A stretch of 64,000 nucleotides of DNA from Syngnathus acus (lineage: Eukaryota > Chordata > Actinopteri > Syngnathiformes > Syngnathidae): the NCBI RefSeq assembly GCF_901709675.1, contig NC_051107.1:6016001-6080000 (forward strand). The letters are read 5' to 3'. Position numbers and translations under genes: made by a program. This document shows positions 9,650 to 32,100 of this stretch, piece after piece. Position 1 is the stretch's first letter, and each line of letters starts with the position of its first letter. The notes under the pieces are model-generated. The model was given only the letters and a program-made list of their open reading frames with translations, searched no databases and was not told where the DNA came from.

Positions 9650-12565
9650 TCACAGGAAGTCATACAGATACTTGATGATGTCAAAGTTCACCGTCCTAGG
9701 AAGATAAATAACATTGTGTGCGTACGTGTGTGCTGACATTGAGAGTACGCACATGTACGCACACGCACGCACACGCATACCTGGAAATAGCGCAGATGAA
9801 GTCCATGGAGACGGCGCATTTGTACTTGGGAGAGTCCAGCTGGTCCACATGGCTGACCTGCGTCAACAGCTGCAAGGTGACCAGCGAGGAGATCTGAACG
9901 AGAAGGAGAGCCGAGAGAAACGATGACGAAGGGTGTCGGTCGCCGTGGCTACCAGTCAGGTGACAAGTGCGCCGTGCCCACCTGAGAGAAGATGCTGGCG
10001 GTGGGCGCCACCCTGCTGTCCACCACGCTGTAAAAAATAGCCAGCATGCGGTCCAGAGGGAAAGGTTTGGGGCCCAGCAGGTGGTTGCTCGTCTTCGGAG
10101 ACGTACACAAAGGATGATGTCACGAGCTTAGGGAAGTTTCAGAACACGTACATGGAAGGACAAAATGTTTCTGTGCGCTCACCTTCTCATTCTTCTTTAG
10201 GAAGTTGGTCTTCTTTATTTTGCCGTGATGCTTTTGGGAAGGAAAAGGTGACATTGTGAGAAGTGCATTCAAAATTGTAATCATTGTTGTATATTTTACT
10301 AGACTTAAATGTTGATATTTTGTAAATCACAATTTTTAGCTTTATATCTGTAGAAAATACATTTTGGACTGATCTCCCTTCGTGACTCACTTTGACGAAG
10401 AAGCGCTTGTCCGTTCGGGCGGGGTTGTAGGATGCCAGGTAGGCGGCGATCAGCAAGAACTTGGAATAAAACGGCAGCTCCACATGGCTGTGAGCAGACA
10501 AACCTGACAGGAAAAAAAATATTGGGACACATTCAGTCATTGGAATCAAATTACTCAAATAATTAGATTTTTAGGTATCGGAGCATCGCTGCCCCTGCAA
10601 ACTGACCTCTTAAAGGGCTTGCTTCCATTTCCACTTCCTGCATCTTCTCCCATTCGAGGCTGGAACACACACCAGGGTAAACTTTGACTGAAGATTTCTA
10701 CATTTATCGCTTAAAGCACAGGTGTCAAACTCAAGGCCCGGCCGGGGGCCCAGATACGGCCCGCCACATCATTTTATGTGGCCCGCCAAGACAAATTGTG
10801 CATCAAATTCGTGTGTCATTACTAGAATTGCAAATTGTCTTCACTTTTAATATCTTTTTATCTAAATATTTGACCAGTTTTGACTCGTCTGATTTGAAAA
10901 CGAGTTATTTGTCAGTTTGTTTGGTAGCTTTTACTATGTATAATATGAGGTGCTCATACATTTATTTGGGTTGACAGTCATAACGGCCCTCCGAAAGAAG
11001 CTATGCGGCCCGCGAAAAAAACGGGTTTTACGCCCCTGGCTTAAAGGCTCGACTCACCTAGATACCTCCCTCAGGTAAACCGTTTGCATGGCTTTCTTTA
11101 AGTGAGGCTCGATGTGTCGCCACAGCTTGTGCGTGTCGCTCTCTGTGGCTGGACACACACACACAAACGTTAGCCTATTGTTAGCGACTTTGTGCTACTT
11201 TAGGTGACTTACCTTTCCCTTCAGCCACAGGCTCGCAGAATTTAGTAAAGTTGAGTGCAGCCTGACGTGAAAAATTAACAATGAGTACAATGAGTCCAAC
11301 GCAGATGTTGACTTTTGAGGCGCAACTCACCAGGTGGCGCAGCTCTCTGAGGTCCCGGCACACGGCGTAGAAGACGCCCAGCAGGATGTGGATGTAGGAG
11401 GCGTAGAAGTCGGCGGAATAGGATGGGTGTCTATCTCGGGACAAGATCTGGTGCAGCTCAGCTATTTGTAAAAAGAAATCAGAATACAATAGATTGGACA
11501 AGCAGGTGTTGACACCAACAGTGCAGTGTGAGAAGGTGCAAATGAAAATCCCACGGCGACATTCGGAGTGAAGAGTGAGGGAAAAAAACAACAACCTTTA
11601 GTGTAGTCGGGGAAGTGAAGCAGCAGAGGCTCCAGGCAGCCCGTGTTTGGCCGGAACGTGTCCCACACCAGCTCGCTGAGCAGCAGGACGCTCACGTTGT
11701 CCTCCACCTGCAGAAAGTCATTATACAGAAAGTAAATATGACAAATTAATATTCAAATGAATAAAACCTACTACGAGTCGCGTTAAATTGTTAAATGCTC
11801 ACCAATTCCTGCAGACGCACAAGAGTCGAGAGCAAGTTAGCATCCATGTCTCGCAGCAACTCTGCTTTCTCCAGCACCTGAAGTCCACAAACGCACACTG
11901 AAGCCAACAAACAAGATTGGATTTGACGCACTAGTGATTCTTCAGTGTCCTCACGATGTAACGCGTCTGCTCAGCGGTGGCCCGTGAGCAATGCTGCTTG
12001 TAGATGCGGACGAAATCGGAAAGCGACGGGCTGCGGGGAAGAGCGGCAACTGCGTCTTCGCCAAAGAAGGACAGTAGGACTTGTTGGAAGAGCAGGGTGG
12101 CGGAGATGCACTCGGCGCCGCTGACTGTGGCGTGAGGCGTCTGCAAGGGTGACCGCACAGCTTGGAAACAATTGCTCCACGTTAACACACACAGACACAT
12201 GCACACGCTTACCTCCAGTTCCTTCAGAAGAATATTCACCACGTGACTTTTCCCCGAGGCACGATGACCGTAGATGAAGATGCAAGGCAAGCTGTACTGC
12301 TTAGGCTGTAGTATCAAATACGACAAGGAATTTCAAGCCATCATTATTACATATAGTATCCAAAACTAGTATGGACGTGTTTAGCATACATGTTGCCTCC
12401 ATGTTTGTATCGTATCGCATGCCACGAGTGACAGCTTACCTCTCCCATGAGAAACAGCAGCATTCCGGCTTGGGGCTCCCGACACGGTAGCTGCTCGGCC
12501 ACCCTCCGCAGACTCTCCTCCTCGTAGCCTGGATGCCGCTGCTGCTGAAGCCACGACGACGACAT
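9650..12565 (-). CDS. orc5: Origin recognition complex subunit 5
   Basis: ORC5 is an AAA+-type subunit of the nuclear complex that marks replication origins and loads MCM helicase. Fourteen exons: 12565-12440, 12305-12213, 12140-11955, 11877-11803, 11707-11596, 11461-11331, 11261-11213, 11148-11058, 10659-10607, 10503-10391, 10230-10183, 10092-9982, 9893-9781 and 9695-9650. They give 448 residues (human about 435). Exon 2 holds the Walker A loop YGHRASGKS. Family blocks follow: [53 protein letters not shown] and the invariant tail [15 protein letters not shown]. At the Walker B position the protein reads IVLEKAE, where human ORC5 has VLDKAE. The start is the ATG at 12565 (A at -3); the in-frame codon at 12583 is TTG. 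Intron 8 carries a hAT-type element. The gene is head-to-head with lhfpl3 and tail-to-tail with the GCAP gene. Confidence 0.96.
10717..11038 (+). mobile_element. Non-autonomous hAT-type DNA transposon (322 bp) in orc5 intron
   Basis: The element is flanked by a perfect 8-base direct repeat GCTTAAAG (10709-10716 and 11039-11046), the target-site duplication size of hAT elements. Its ends are imperfect inverted repeats: CACAGGTGTCAAACTC on the left and, read from the right, CAGGGGCGTAAAACCC (11 of 16 identical). Both subterminal regions carry GGCCCG and CGGCCCGC blocks, the 'GGCCCGCC' signature common in vertebrate hAT/Charlie-like repeats. No transposase ORF is present. It sits between orc5 exons 8 and 9, clear of the splice sites. 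Confidence 0.82.
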
Positions 12566-13371
12566 TTTTCTCCCCACTCCCAAACTAATTAATTGGTTAG
12601 CTTAGCTCAGGTAGCATAGCCGTCAACGAGGGGCTTTAAACTTCACCGGAAGCCTGGTCAAAAGGGTGAATAAAACGACAACTGGTAGCGCAAATGATAT
12701 TTTAACAACATGGAGGTGGCGACGACATACCGCGAATTTATAACAATATTAATAATAAACTTAAGTGGTGTTAAAACGAAGTTATCGAAATGGAGAAGAC
12801 GAGTTTCGCGGGTACCCACAATGCAATAGCGCAATCAGCCAATCACAAGAGTGTTTCTTTACTAAGGCTTTCTGGGTAATGTAGTTTTCTATGTTACATA
12901 CAAGAGATTAAAAAGTAAATGTATACTTTACAATGAAATATATACATTCATTTTACACAGGTCGTGGCAGCCGTTTAAGCTTGAAATACCACTATGAATT
13001 GTGTTTATTCAGTCATTCATGCGTTGCAGATGTAATTACGTGCTCGAACGAGTGCGCGTGTGCACTAAGCCGCGCGCGCGCGCACACACACAGGCGACGT
13101 CAGACGAAGATTAAAGGATGTGGGTTATCCCTGAAATATCCACAGTGGCTGTTTGCAGCGGCTTCGTCGAGAGGGCACAGTAAACAGCCCGGGAGCGATT
13201 TGTGTAGGGATGCTTTCCGTCGTTGCATGAATGCATGCAACGCAGCAGCAGCGTCAAGTCAAGTGATGCTTTGACTAAAGACGACAAGAGGTGAAGACGG
13301 AAGAGGAGGTGGACGAGCCGTGGATGTGCAGCTGAGCGCGCATCTTTCCTGGCAGGAGGCGGCTGAGGAGG
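12566..13371. promoter_or_regulatory. Bidirectional promoter of orc5 and lhfpl3
   Basis: The 806 bases between two divergent start codons contain promoter-type motifs. CCAATCA occurs at 12839-12845. At 12869-12888 the minus strand reads AAAACTACATTACCCAGAAA, close to the ZNF143/Staf motif ACTACAATTCCCAG typical of bidirectional housekeeping promoters. A CG/CA dinucleotide run lies at about 13069-13093. The last 100 bases before 13372 are GC-rich and probably the lhfpl3 leader. No coding exon was seen. Confidence 0.6.
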
Positions 13372-15125
13372 ATGGTGCCGGGGGCCCCAAACGCGGGTAG
13401 CGCCACCAGCATGCTCCCCGCCTCGGAGGCAGCCAAGATCTACCAGACCAACTACGTACGCAACTCGCGCGCCATCGGCGTGCTGTGGGCCATCTTCACC
13501 ATCCTGTTCGCCATCGTCAACGTGGTGTGCTTTATCCAGCCCTACTGGATCGGCGACGGTGCAGACACCCCGCAGACGGGCTACTTTGGTCTCTTCCACT
13601 ACTGCATCGGCAGCGGCTTGTCCCGGGAGCTGACGTGCCAGGGCAGCTTCGCCGAGTTCTCCAGCATCCCGTCCGGCGCCTTCAAGGCCGCCGCCTTCTT
13701 CATCGCCACCTCCATGGTGCTGGTGCTGGGCTGCATCGGATGCTTCACGCTCTTCTTTTTCTGCGGCACCGGCACCGTCTACAAGATCTGCGGGTGGATG
13801 CAGCTGGCTGCAGGTGAGACGACAATCTGGGGCATCACTGATCCCCATGTGGTTCCGTTTTTTCTCAAACTTGCCATTTGGTTGTCATGATACCTTACAC
13901 AAGTTTATCCTGTAGTTTGATTCAGTTATTTTGGTACCCTCCCTCCCCAAAAGCATCCCTTGGTTCAGGTACTTTGGAAACCCGAGCATTCAGTCCAGGT
14001 GTCTTCATACCTCCCCGAACACTATGGCCTGCATTTGCTTCAGTTCTTTTGGCAGCTTATTGTTTACAATCCTTCAAAATGCAACATGAGCATAATTCCA
14101 ATGCAGCAGAGTCAGCTAGAAGCGTTGGAGGTGGTTTGGGGGCTGGCGGATGGATGTAAAGCGCAGACGACTTGTGTGGATTAAAGGGGATCACCTCCTT
14201 TCACTAATGAGGATTTTCAAGGCGCAGTAAGTCATCTCCCCAAGCGACCGCTCATTGACAACTTAGCAATGAGGGAATGCTAAAACTAAAATAAGGCACA
14301 ACAGCATACGAGTACATCCAAACAATGCAGAGATGTCCTCCTCATGTTGTATTTAAAGGCTGCCTTGTTGCTAGGCGAATTCTTGTGAACATTTGAAGCG
14401 TGTCCTCATTTTTTATTTCGGGGCCAGCTTTGAAGTAGGAATGCGACGCCGTGGGGAAATGTCGCCGCTGTGCATCCCTGATTGCTGAGAACGTTTCATC
14501 TTGCTTTTTTTTTTTCCCTCCTCCGCAGCACTGAGCATAAATGACTGAAGGAATTTTGTGGAAATTCAACTGCAGATATCAAATCAAGAAAGCCTAAAGC
14601 AGAACTCTCCCGCAGGCACCTGTCTGATCCTGGGTTGCATGATCTACCCGGACGGCTGGGACAGCGATGAGGTGAAGCGCATGTGCGGCGAGCAGACAGA
14701 CAAATACACGCTAGGCGCCTGCTCCCTGCGCTGGGCCTACATACTGGCCATCATGGGCATCATGGACGCCCTCATCCTCTCCTTCCTCGCCTTCGTGCTG
14801 GGCAACCGCCAGGACAGCCTCATGGCCGACGAGCTTCTGGTGGAGAGTAAGTCGCTCGGAAGGGGTCTGAGTGTTTTCGTGGTTTGATGTCAGCTGTTGC
14901 ATGGCAACTCGACGACACTGGGCATTATCAAGAAATGGATGACTGTCAGAACGTGGCGCTATGATCTCAGGCCTGACTGGCTGCTGCCTAAACGGGCCGT
15001 TGTAAGAGAAAAGGCTTGTGCAACACTGCCCTCATGTGGACACTACTGGTAATGTCGCCTGTTTAAATGTTTAACCCGCTTTCTCTTCCAATTTCTCCCC
15101 AGAAAGTGTTAACAACGCCATATAA
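13372..15125 (+). CDS. lhfpl3: LHFPL tetraspan subfamily member 3
   Basis: A four-pass membrane protein of the LHFPL family (claudin-like superfamily). LHFPL4 partners GABA-A receptors and LHFPL5 partners hair-cell channels; the exact role of LHFPL3 is less clear. Exons 13372-13813, 14616-14846 and 15103-15125 give 231 residues (human 236). Exon 1 encodes [20 protein letters not shown] (TM1), the extracellular part with [19 protein letters not shown], and TM2-TM3 with [17 protein letters not shown]. Exon 2 encodes [35 protein letters not shown] and TM4, then [11 protein letters not shown]. This exon order and the [12 protein letters not shown] block are diagnostic. The third exon is tiny; it yields a tail EKSVNNAI unlike the human C-terminus, so it is the least certain part. 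Kozak context at 13372 is good (G at +4). Confidence 0.93.
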
Positions 15126-16009
15126 CGTGCAAGCCAGCCTCTACATGCTTATAAAAGGTGAGGAATGTGAATACTGTCAACGTTTTATATGGTGGATTGT
15201 AATGTTGAAGTTATGTCTGAATTTACAGGTTGTGACGTCATCAATTCCAATCTGAGCAGAGATGATGGGAAAGACCCCAAAAAATGGTTGAGATGGACAA
15301 GAAACTCGGAACGTCTGTTCATTTGTAAAGTAGCACTTGGAACTGGCTGCTTCTTTTTGGGCACTTTTTTTCTCTCCACGGGTTGCTTGGCGGGTTTATG
15401 ACGCCACCTAACGGGGAAAAATGAGACTATGGACCACATTCATAAATAATTTTCAATTTTCTTACACTTAAATGTTTGATGTGATTAAGTGGTGGACGTG
15501 ATAATGATTCATTTCACATAAAAAAAAGATACCGTCTATAGGTGGTGTGTAACTATTACATCCGTGTGCCATCCGTGTATTTTTGTGGAGTCCTTCAAAG
15601 CAAATATTTTCTTTTGGGGGGGGGGGGGGGTCATTAACTGACAATTCATCTACCTCTACAGTTCAGTCATGACGTTTTGTTTTTTTGTGTGACTCGCAGA
15701 ATACATGTACAAATTAAGCATAAATATGTGAATATATGGTGCGGTTCAATCAATGGGTATTGGAAAATGTAACAAGAACCTTTTGGTACAAGGAACATTT
15801 TGTGTTTTTAATTTTTGTTTACATTTTTTCGGCTGTCATTTATCAGAGACAAGAGACACATTGCTGGGTGGTTTTTAGTACTAGTGCAGTGGTGCCTTTT
15901 GTTTCGTAACCTCGCAAATCATCATAAATCATCTTTCCACATTGAGAAATATTTGTATTTTTTTTTAAAATTAAGAATATATAATTCGTATCTTTTCTTG
16001 TACTTTATT

Positions 16010-16025
16010 GGCCACCAGGGAGCAG
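16010..16025 (+). promoter_or_regulatory. CTCF-like motif at the lhfpl3/kmt2e junction
   Basis: GGCCACCAGGGAGCAG matches the CTCF core on the plus strand. It lies near the 3' ends of two convergent genes. Confidence 0.4.
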
Positions 16026-16342
16026 TACGATACAGACTTATAGAAGGACGTAGTCAGCAATGGTTAAAGGGAAAGAAGGTACATGTATTACTGTGACGTC
16101 ACTTCCTGTCCAGATGCTGAAGTAAACCGCACCCTGTTGAAGAAAGATGGGGGGGAAAAAATAAATCATATGCAAATACATTATGCAGAAGTGTGTTTTT
16201 TTTTAATTGGACTGACATTTAGCCAGTTTAAAGAAAACGAAAACAGACTAAAGTGTTTAGAAAACTGTCATTACAGTGATTTATTATAATGAACCATGAA
16301 AATAGCCAACCAGTGCAGTGTCTGTGAGCTCCTCCCCTCGGC

Positions 16343-16420
16343 ACAAACACACTCACACACACACATACACACACACGCACGCACGCACACACACGAATAA
16401 TAATAACAATAATAATAATT
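16343..16420. repeat. CA-rich microsatellite followed by AAT repeats
   Basis: Interrupted CA/CG dinucleotides run to about 16394, then AAT/AAC trinucleotides to about 16420. It lies in the probable kmt2e 3' UTR. Confidence 0.85.
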
Positions 16421-17106
16421 AAAAAAAAAAAACAGGACAACGTCAATGTGTCCAGAGAGGGTGTAAATAAAAAATAATGCTACAGTCACGGAAACATTCA
16501 GCTTTGCCAAGAAGAGCGTTCCTATGTACAACCATGTTTGAAAAATGGGAGGCGATGGCTGCGAATTGTACAGGCGTAGAAAAAAAAAAAAAAAGCAAAT
16601 ATTTACAAACGTGTTCCTGGTGAAAGCCGGCGTAACCACCTATGATACATTTAATTACACCTTCTACAAGTAAGTAACGCTCCTTATTGAAAAAAATAAA
16701 CTGCGAGCATCCCACCCGCGGAGGAGGCGCTCGGCCCACCCGGGACGACCGCCAAACACGCAAACGCCGAGTCCGGGAGCCCCGAGGAGGCCAGGCGCTC
16801 TCCCGCTAATGGTCTTCCGTGGCGCTCAGCAGACTTCTGATGTCAGACGGAGGAATTTGACAAAAATATGTCGCTTTTTCTATACAAAACAAATGCTAGA
16901 GAAAACCAACAGAGACAACAGACGGACCAAAGAGGAGAAAAAAGGAGGAGGAGGAGGAGGGCTAAAGGCTGGAATGTCCATTGCGAAACAAAGTGCAGTT
17001 GAACAAGAAAACAGGAGCCCGAACGAGACGCACAACAGTGAAGTCCTCCCCCACCTGTCACAGGAAGGAAGTAGAAAAGGAGAAGAGCGCCAAGAGCACC
17101 ACATTG

Positions 17107-17130
17107 GGTCGGTCGGTCGGTCGGTCGGTC
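17107..17130. repeat. GGTC tetranucleotide array (6 perfect units)
   Basis: Six uninterrupted GGTC units, in the probable kmt2e 3' UTR. A TAAA array follows at about 17443-17466. Confidence 0.9.
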
Positions 17131-17680
17131 GTCCATCTTTTACAGTTTATCTTGAAGTTGATGTCAGTCTGTTTTGACTTTTTTTTTTTTTTTTTTTTTA
17201 AATACCCTTTTATCCAACAATCATGTTTTTCCACTGGCCATAGAAAACATATCTACAGTGCCCCGTTCCGTGTTTGGGGTTGCAAAATGATGGAAATGTG
17301 GGAAGATTTCCATGGGAATTTGTGGGACTAAAGAAGGAATGTGATCAAGTGAAATTTGGCTCACTACTTAAATGACAATTTTGAATTATCGGAACTACAA
17401 CAAAATGATGAGCTGCAATTGGTTGTGGTGGGAGCCAAAAGTCAAATAAATAAATAAATAAATAAACCTGCGCATATACTGTTATGTGGGAGAGCTATTA
17501 ATTTGCATGGATGTCTGTCTCTTTTCGAGCGATACAAAATGAACGCTTGATTTTGAAACTTTTCTCAAATGAATTTCCATTAACATACAGAGAAAAACTC
17601 CCTTATCCCATGGACATTTCCCAACAATTTCCATTGTTTTACAACCTGACCCTCATCCCCAAATCCTGCTTAGGCAGAGT

Positions 17681-29138
<11,458 letters not shown>

Positions 29139-32100
29139 GACGTTCTCTGCTGATCAGTTCTTGTCCTACTGAGTCCAGAGAATGGCAGTCCAAAACACTG
29201 AGGCATGCCAGCCACAGCAGTCATCGCAGACATCTAAGTGCATCCACGAGGCCTGGTCGGGGGAGGACAGACAAGAGATGTCGGGGGTCACAACCAAACA
29301 TGTCAACATACAACAAGCTAGGCTAAGCTAAGCTAAAGCTGCACTTTGAGTGAGCTCCCACAAAGGGGAGCAAGAGAACACACACAGGAGAAAGGAAAAC
29401 ACACGGGGAGCGTTTTTTTTTTTTTTTTTTTGGGGTGCCCCCTTGTTTGTCTGGTGACGTTTAAAAGGCTGTGACTGCGGGGAATGTTGGTGGGAACTTG
29501 TGTGTTGTGAACATCCAGACAGGAGCATGTGTGTCAGTGTGGCTGGCCCGGATACAGAGCTCTGTTGATAAGCAGGATTAGCGGGAAGGGGACAGATGAC
29601 GAGACCCAACAGGCTGGAGGTCGCACCTTCGCCTGGCCGCCGACAAACAAAAGGCAGACGGACGATATTGAGTGAACGAGATGCGCTCGCACCCTCCAAG
29701 CCTGATCAATCGCAGGAAGACGACCCCGACCCAAAAGTGTACACACACCCCCCCCTCACCCGCCCCATTCCTGGCAGGGTGAAAGGACTCGTTGAAACAA
29801 GGGGACGGGGCGCTTTGCCAACAACAACAACCAAACGTCGGACTAGCCCTTTCCTCTGCGTTATCAAACGGCGGCAGTGTGTTTGTGACCAACTGGCTCC
29901 ACTCCCACTTCATCCCGAGGCTCGCTTCCCGTCTCAGGAACGGCGGCGCAACGACACAGCCGACGAGGCGCACAAAAAGCGGCTGCGAGAGAGCAAGCGG
30001 TGGGGGGGGAAGAAGAAGGGGGAAAAAAAGAAGAAAAAAAAGGGAAAACCAGCACGGTACAGCAGCATTCCAGACTAAATCTGAGCTTTGACTGCCTCCG
30101 TGTGCTCCTCCCACTTCCCTTACAGGAGCTGTCCGTCACCCTCGGAGTCAAGCGTCCAAGAAAAAGAAAAGGGTGGGGGGGTAGAACACCACTCTTTCCT
30201 TTGCCCAGTCACCCCACCCAGCCGGATTTCTTTCCCTCCTCTGTGCACTTCCCAAATAAACCAGAGCTGCAGAGCGGCCGACCGGGTCCGCCTGACAGTG
30301 ACGCCGCGCAGCCGCGACCCCGCGTGGACTCTGGGTGGCGACGTGGAGCTCACGCAGAGTGTAAAACAGCCCGGGAGTGCCGCCGCGCGAGCACAGTGGC
30401 GTCATTGTGCGCAGAAGAAGAGCACCAAGAAGTGGCCTTTCGGAGCCTGGCCAGGGAAAACCCAGACTCCTCTGCATGTTTTCGTTGCGCTTTCTGCGGA
30501 AAGAAGATGGGTTCTTTTGATAAGGGGGGGGGGGAAATTTGCAAACTCCGACACCCCCCCCAACCCCTCTTGCCAAACAGCAAACAGATGTGCCTTGACA
30601 CCGTCCCGGTAGGCGGGCGGCTGGAGTGACTCAGCTAGCGAGCCAGCGAAATCAAACAAACGTATGACCCGGATGGAATGTTTCCACAGTGACCGCAACG
30701 GCACACGTCCGGCCTGCTCTTTGAACAAATCGCTGCAAGTGTCCGCCATATATCAATACAGTCTCTCAAATATATATTTATACACACTGTACAAAACTGC
30801 GCGAGACTCTTCAAAAGCATTTCGGAGGATGACGACAGACGTGTCGCAGTGTTTGCGCTCACTACCTAGCAACCGGCAAAGGGACGAGGGGCATTTCCCC
30901 GGGCTGGCGGGGGGGAAGCAAATTAAGAAAACAAAAGGAAGTCTCGGGGACTGCGTTTACAAGCATGTCAAAGCTTTTACGACAGCCCGAGTGCCACAAA
31001 TAATGACAAATGTTATTATTGTCACCATCCAGAAGCACATACACGACTCCCGCCTCGAAGGCTCGGACAGGTCTCCACAGGTTCGACTGCGGCAGTCATT
31101 TATGACCCATTACGCGTGGTGATGTTACGTCACCGACCGACATCAATGCAGGAGCCTGTTAAAAATCCGACCCAGAACCACAGAGGAGGTAGTCGGGCTT
31201 TGACGGAGGTCCGCCCTCCTGCATAAAAAGAGGGATCTGTTACAGGGCACCCGGTGGCACAAAACAGGTCACCTGAGCCGAGCCTCCTCCGCCCAGCTGG
31301 GAGGTCACGTGAGCGCTCAACAGGAGCCTCACGCGTTTGTCTTGTGTTGGTCTCCCGGGGTGTGGGTACCACACGAGTGAGATCACTCCGGGGTAAGTGG
31401 GTGGTTTGTGACACACACGCACACGCTAGCCCTACATGGACAGATCTGCTGGGATGACAACGCTTGACCGAAACAGACGCGAGACCATTTTAAAAAACAA
31501 AACAAATGCGCCGGCAGGCGCTCTTCTCTTCTGCCTTGACAAATTTGTTATCAACCTCCAGTGAGAGGACCCGTCTCTATCGGCAGTGGGGAATAATAAT
31601 GCATTTATCCTCTGACGGACGCCTTTGTCACCGGGGGTGGGGGGGAACAGTCGTCTCCAAAGCTCCTGAGGTCTCCAGTCAAAAGGCAACACAAAATGAC
31701 ATCCTGTCAAAAATCTAAACTAGAACAGAAAGAACTCATTTGGTCCAAATGTGCTTCTGGGTGTTGCTTTTAGACGGCGCGTGTATTCATATTGGGAGCC
31801 GGCAGAAGAAAGGTCGTGTGTTTCGTCCAATATGACAGCAACATACGACTTAGTCTTTCCTTCTTTTTTATGGCCATCTCTTTTCCCAAGAAAAATAAAA
31901 GTACCCTTTGCAAGCGACTGTTATCACAATAAAACGTACGTGCGTGTGCAGTTGCTTCCCGGTGAGAGTGTCGGCGCTGCAGTGAGGGCTGCCGGTAGGG
32001 GTGTGGAGGCGACAACGTTGCTATTATGTTACCACAACAGGCTGGCCGCGGACGCCATTTTCCTGAGGCTTTCTCGTCGCCGCAAAGCCGGCGGAGGCTC

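Larger units (their letters stand above)
15126..17680. other. Convergent 3' UTRs of lhfpl3 (plus) and kmt2e (minus)
   Basis: No coding exon was recognised in this AT-rich 2.5 kb. AATAAA at 16160-16165 on the plus strand is a candidate lhfpl3 poly(A) signal. AATAAA on the minus strand at 16280-16285 is a candidate for kmt2e, giving it a 3' UTR of about 1.4 kb. If both are used, the two convergent transcripts end about 100 bases apart. The stretch also holds a poly-G run (about 15616-15630), a CA-rich array, a GGTC array and a TAAA array. Confidence 0.5.

Noticed and set aside
12565-12583. Upstream orc5 start six codons earlier
   Set aside because: The codon at 12583 is TTG, not ATG; the first ATG is at 12565.
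13111-13848. 245-codon minus-strand ORF
   Set aside because: Antisense shadow of lhfpl3 exon 1.
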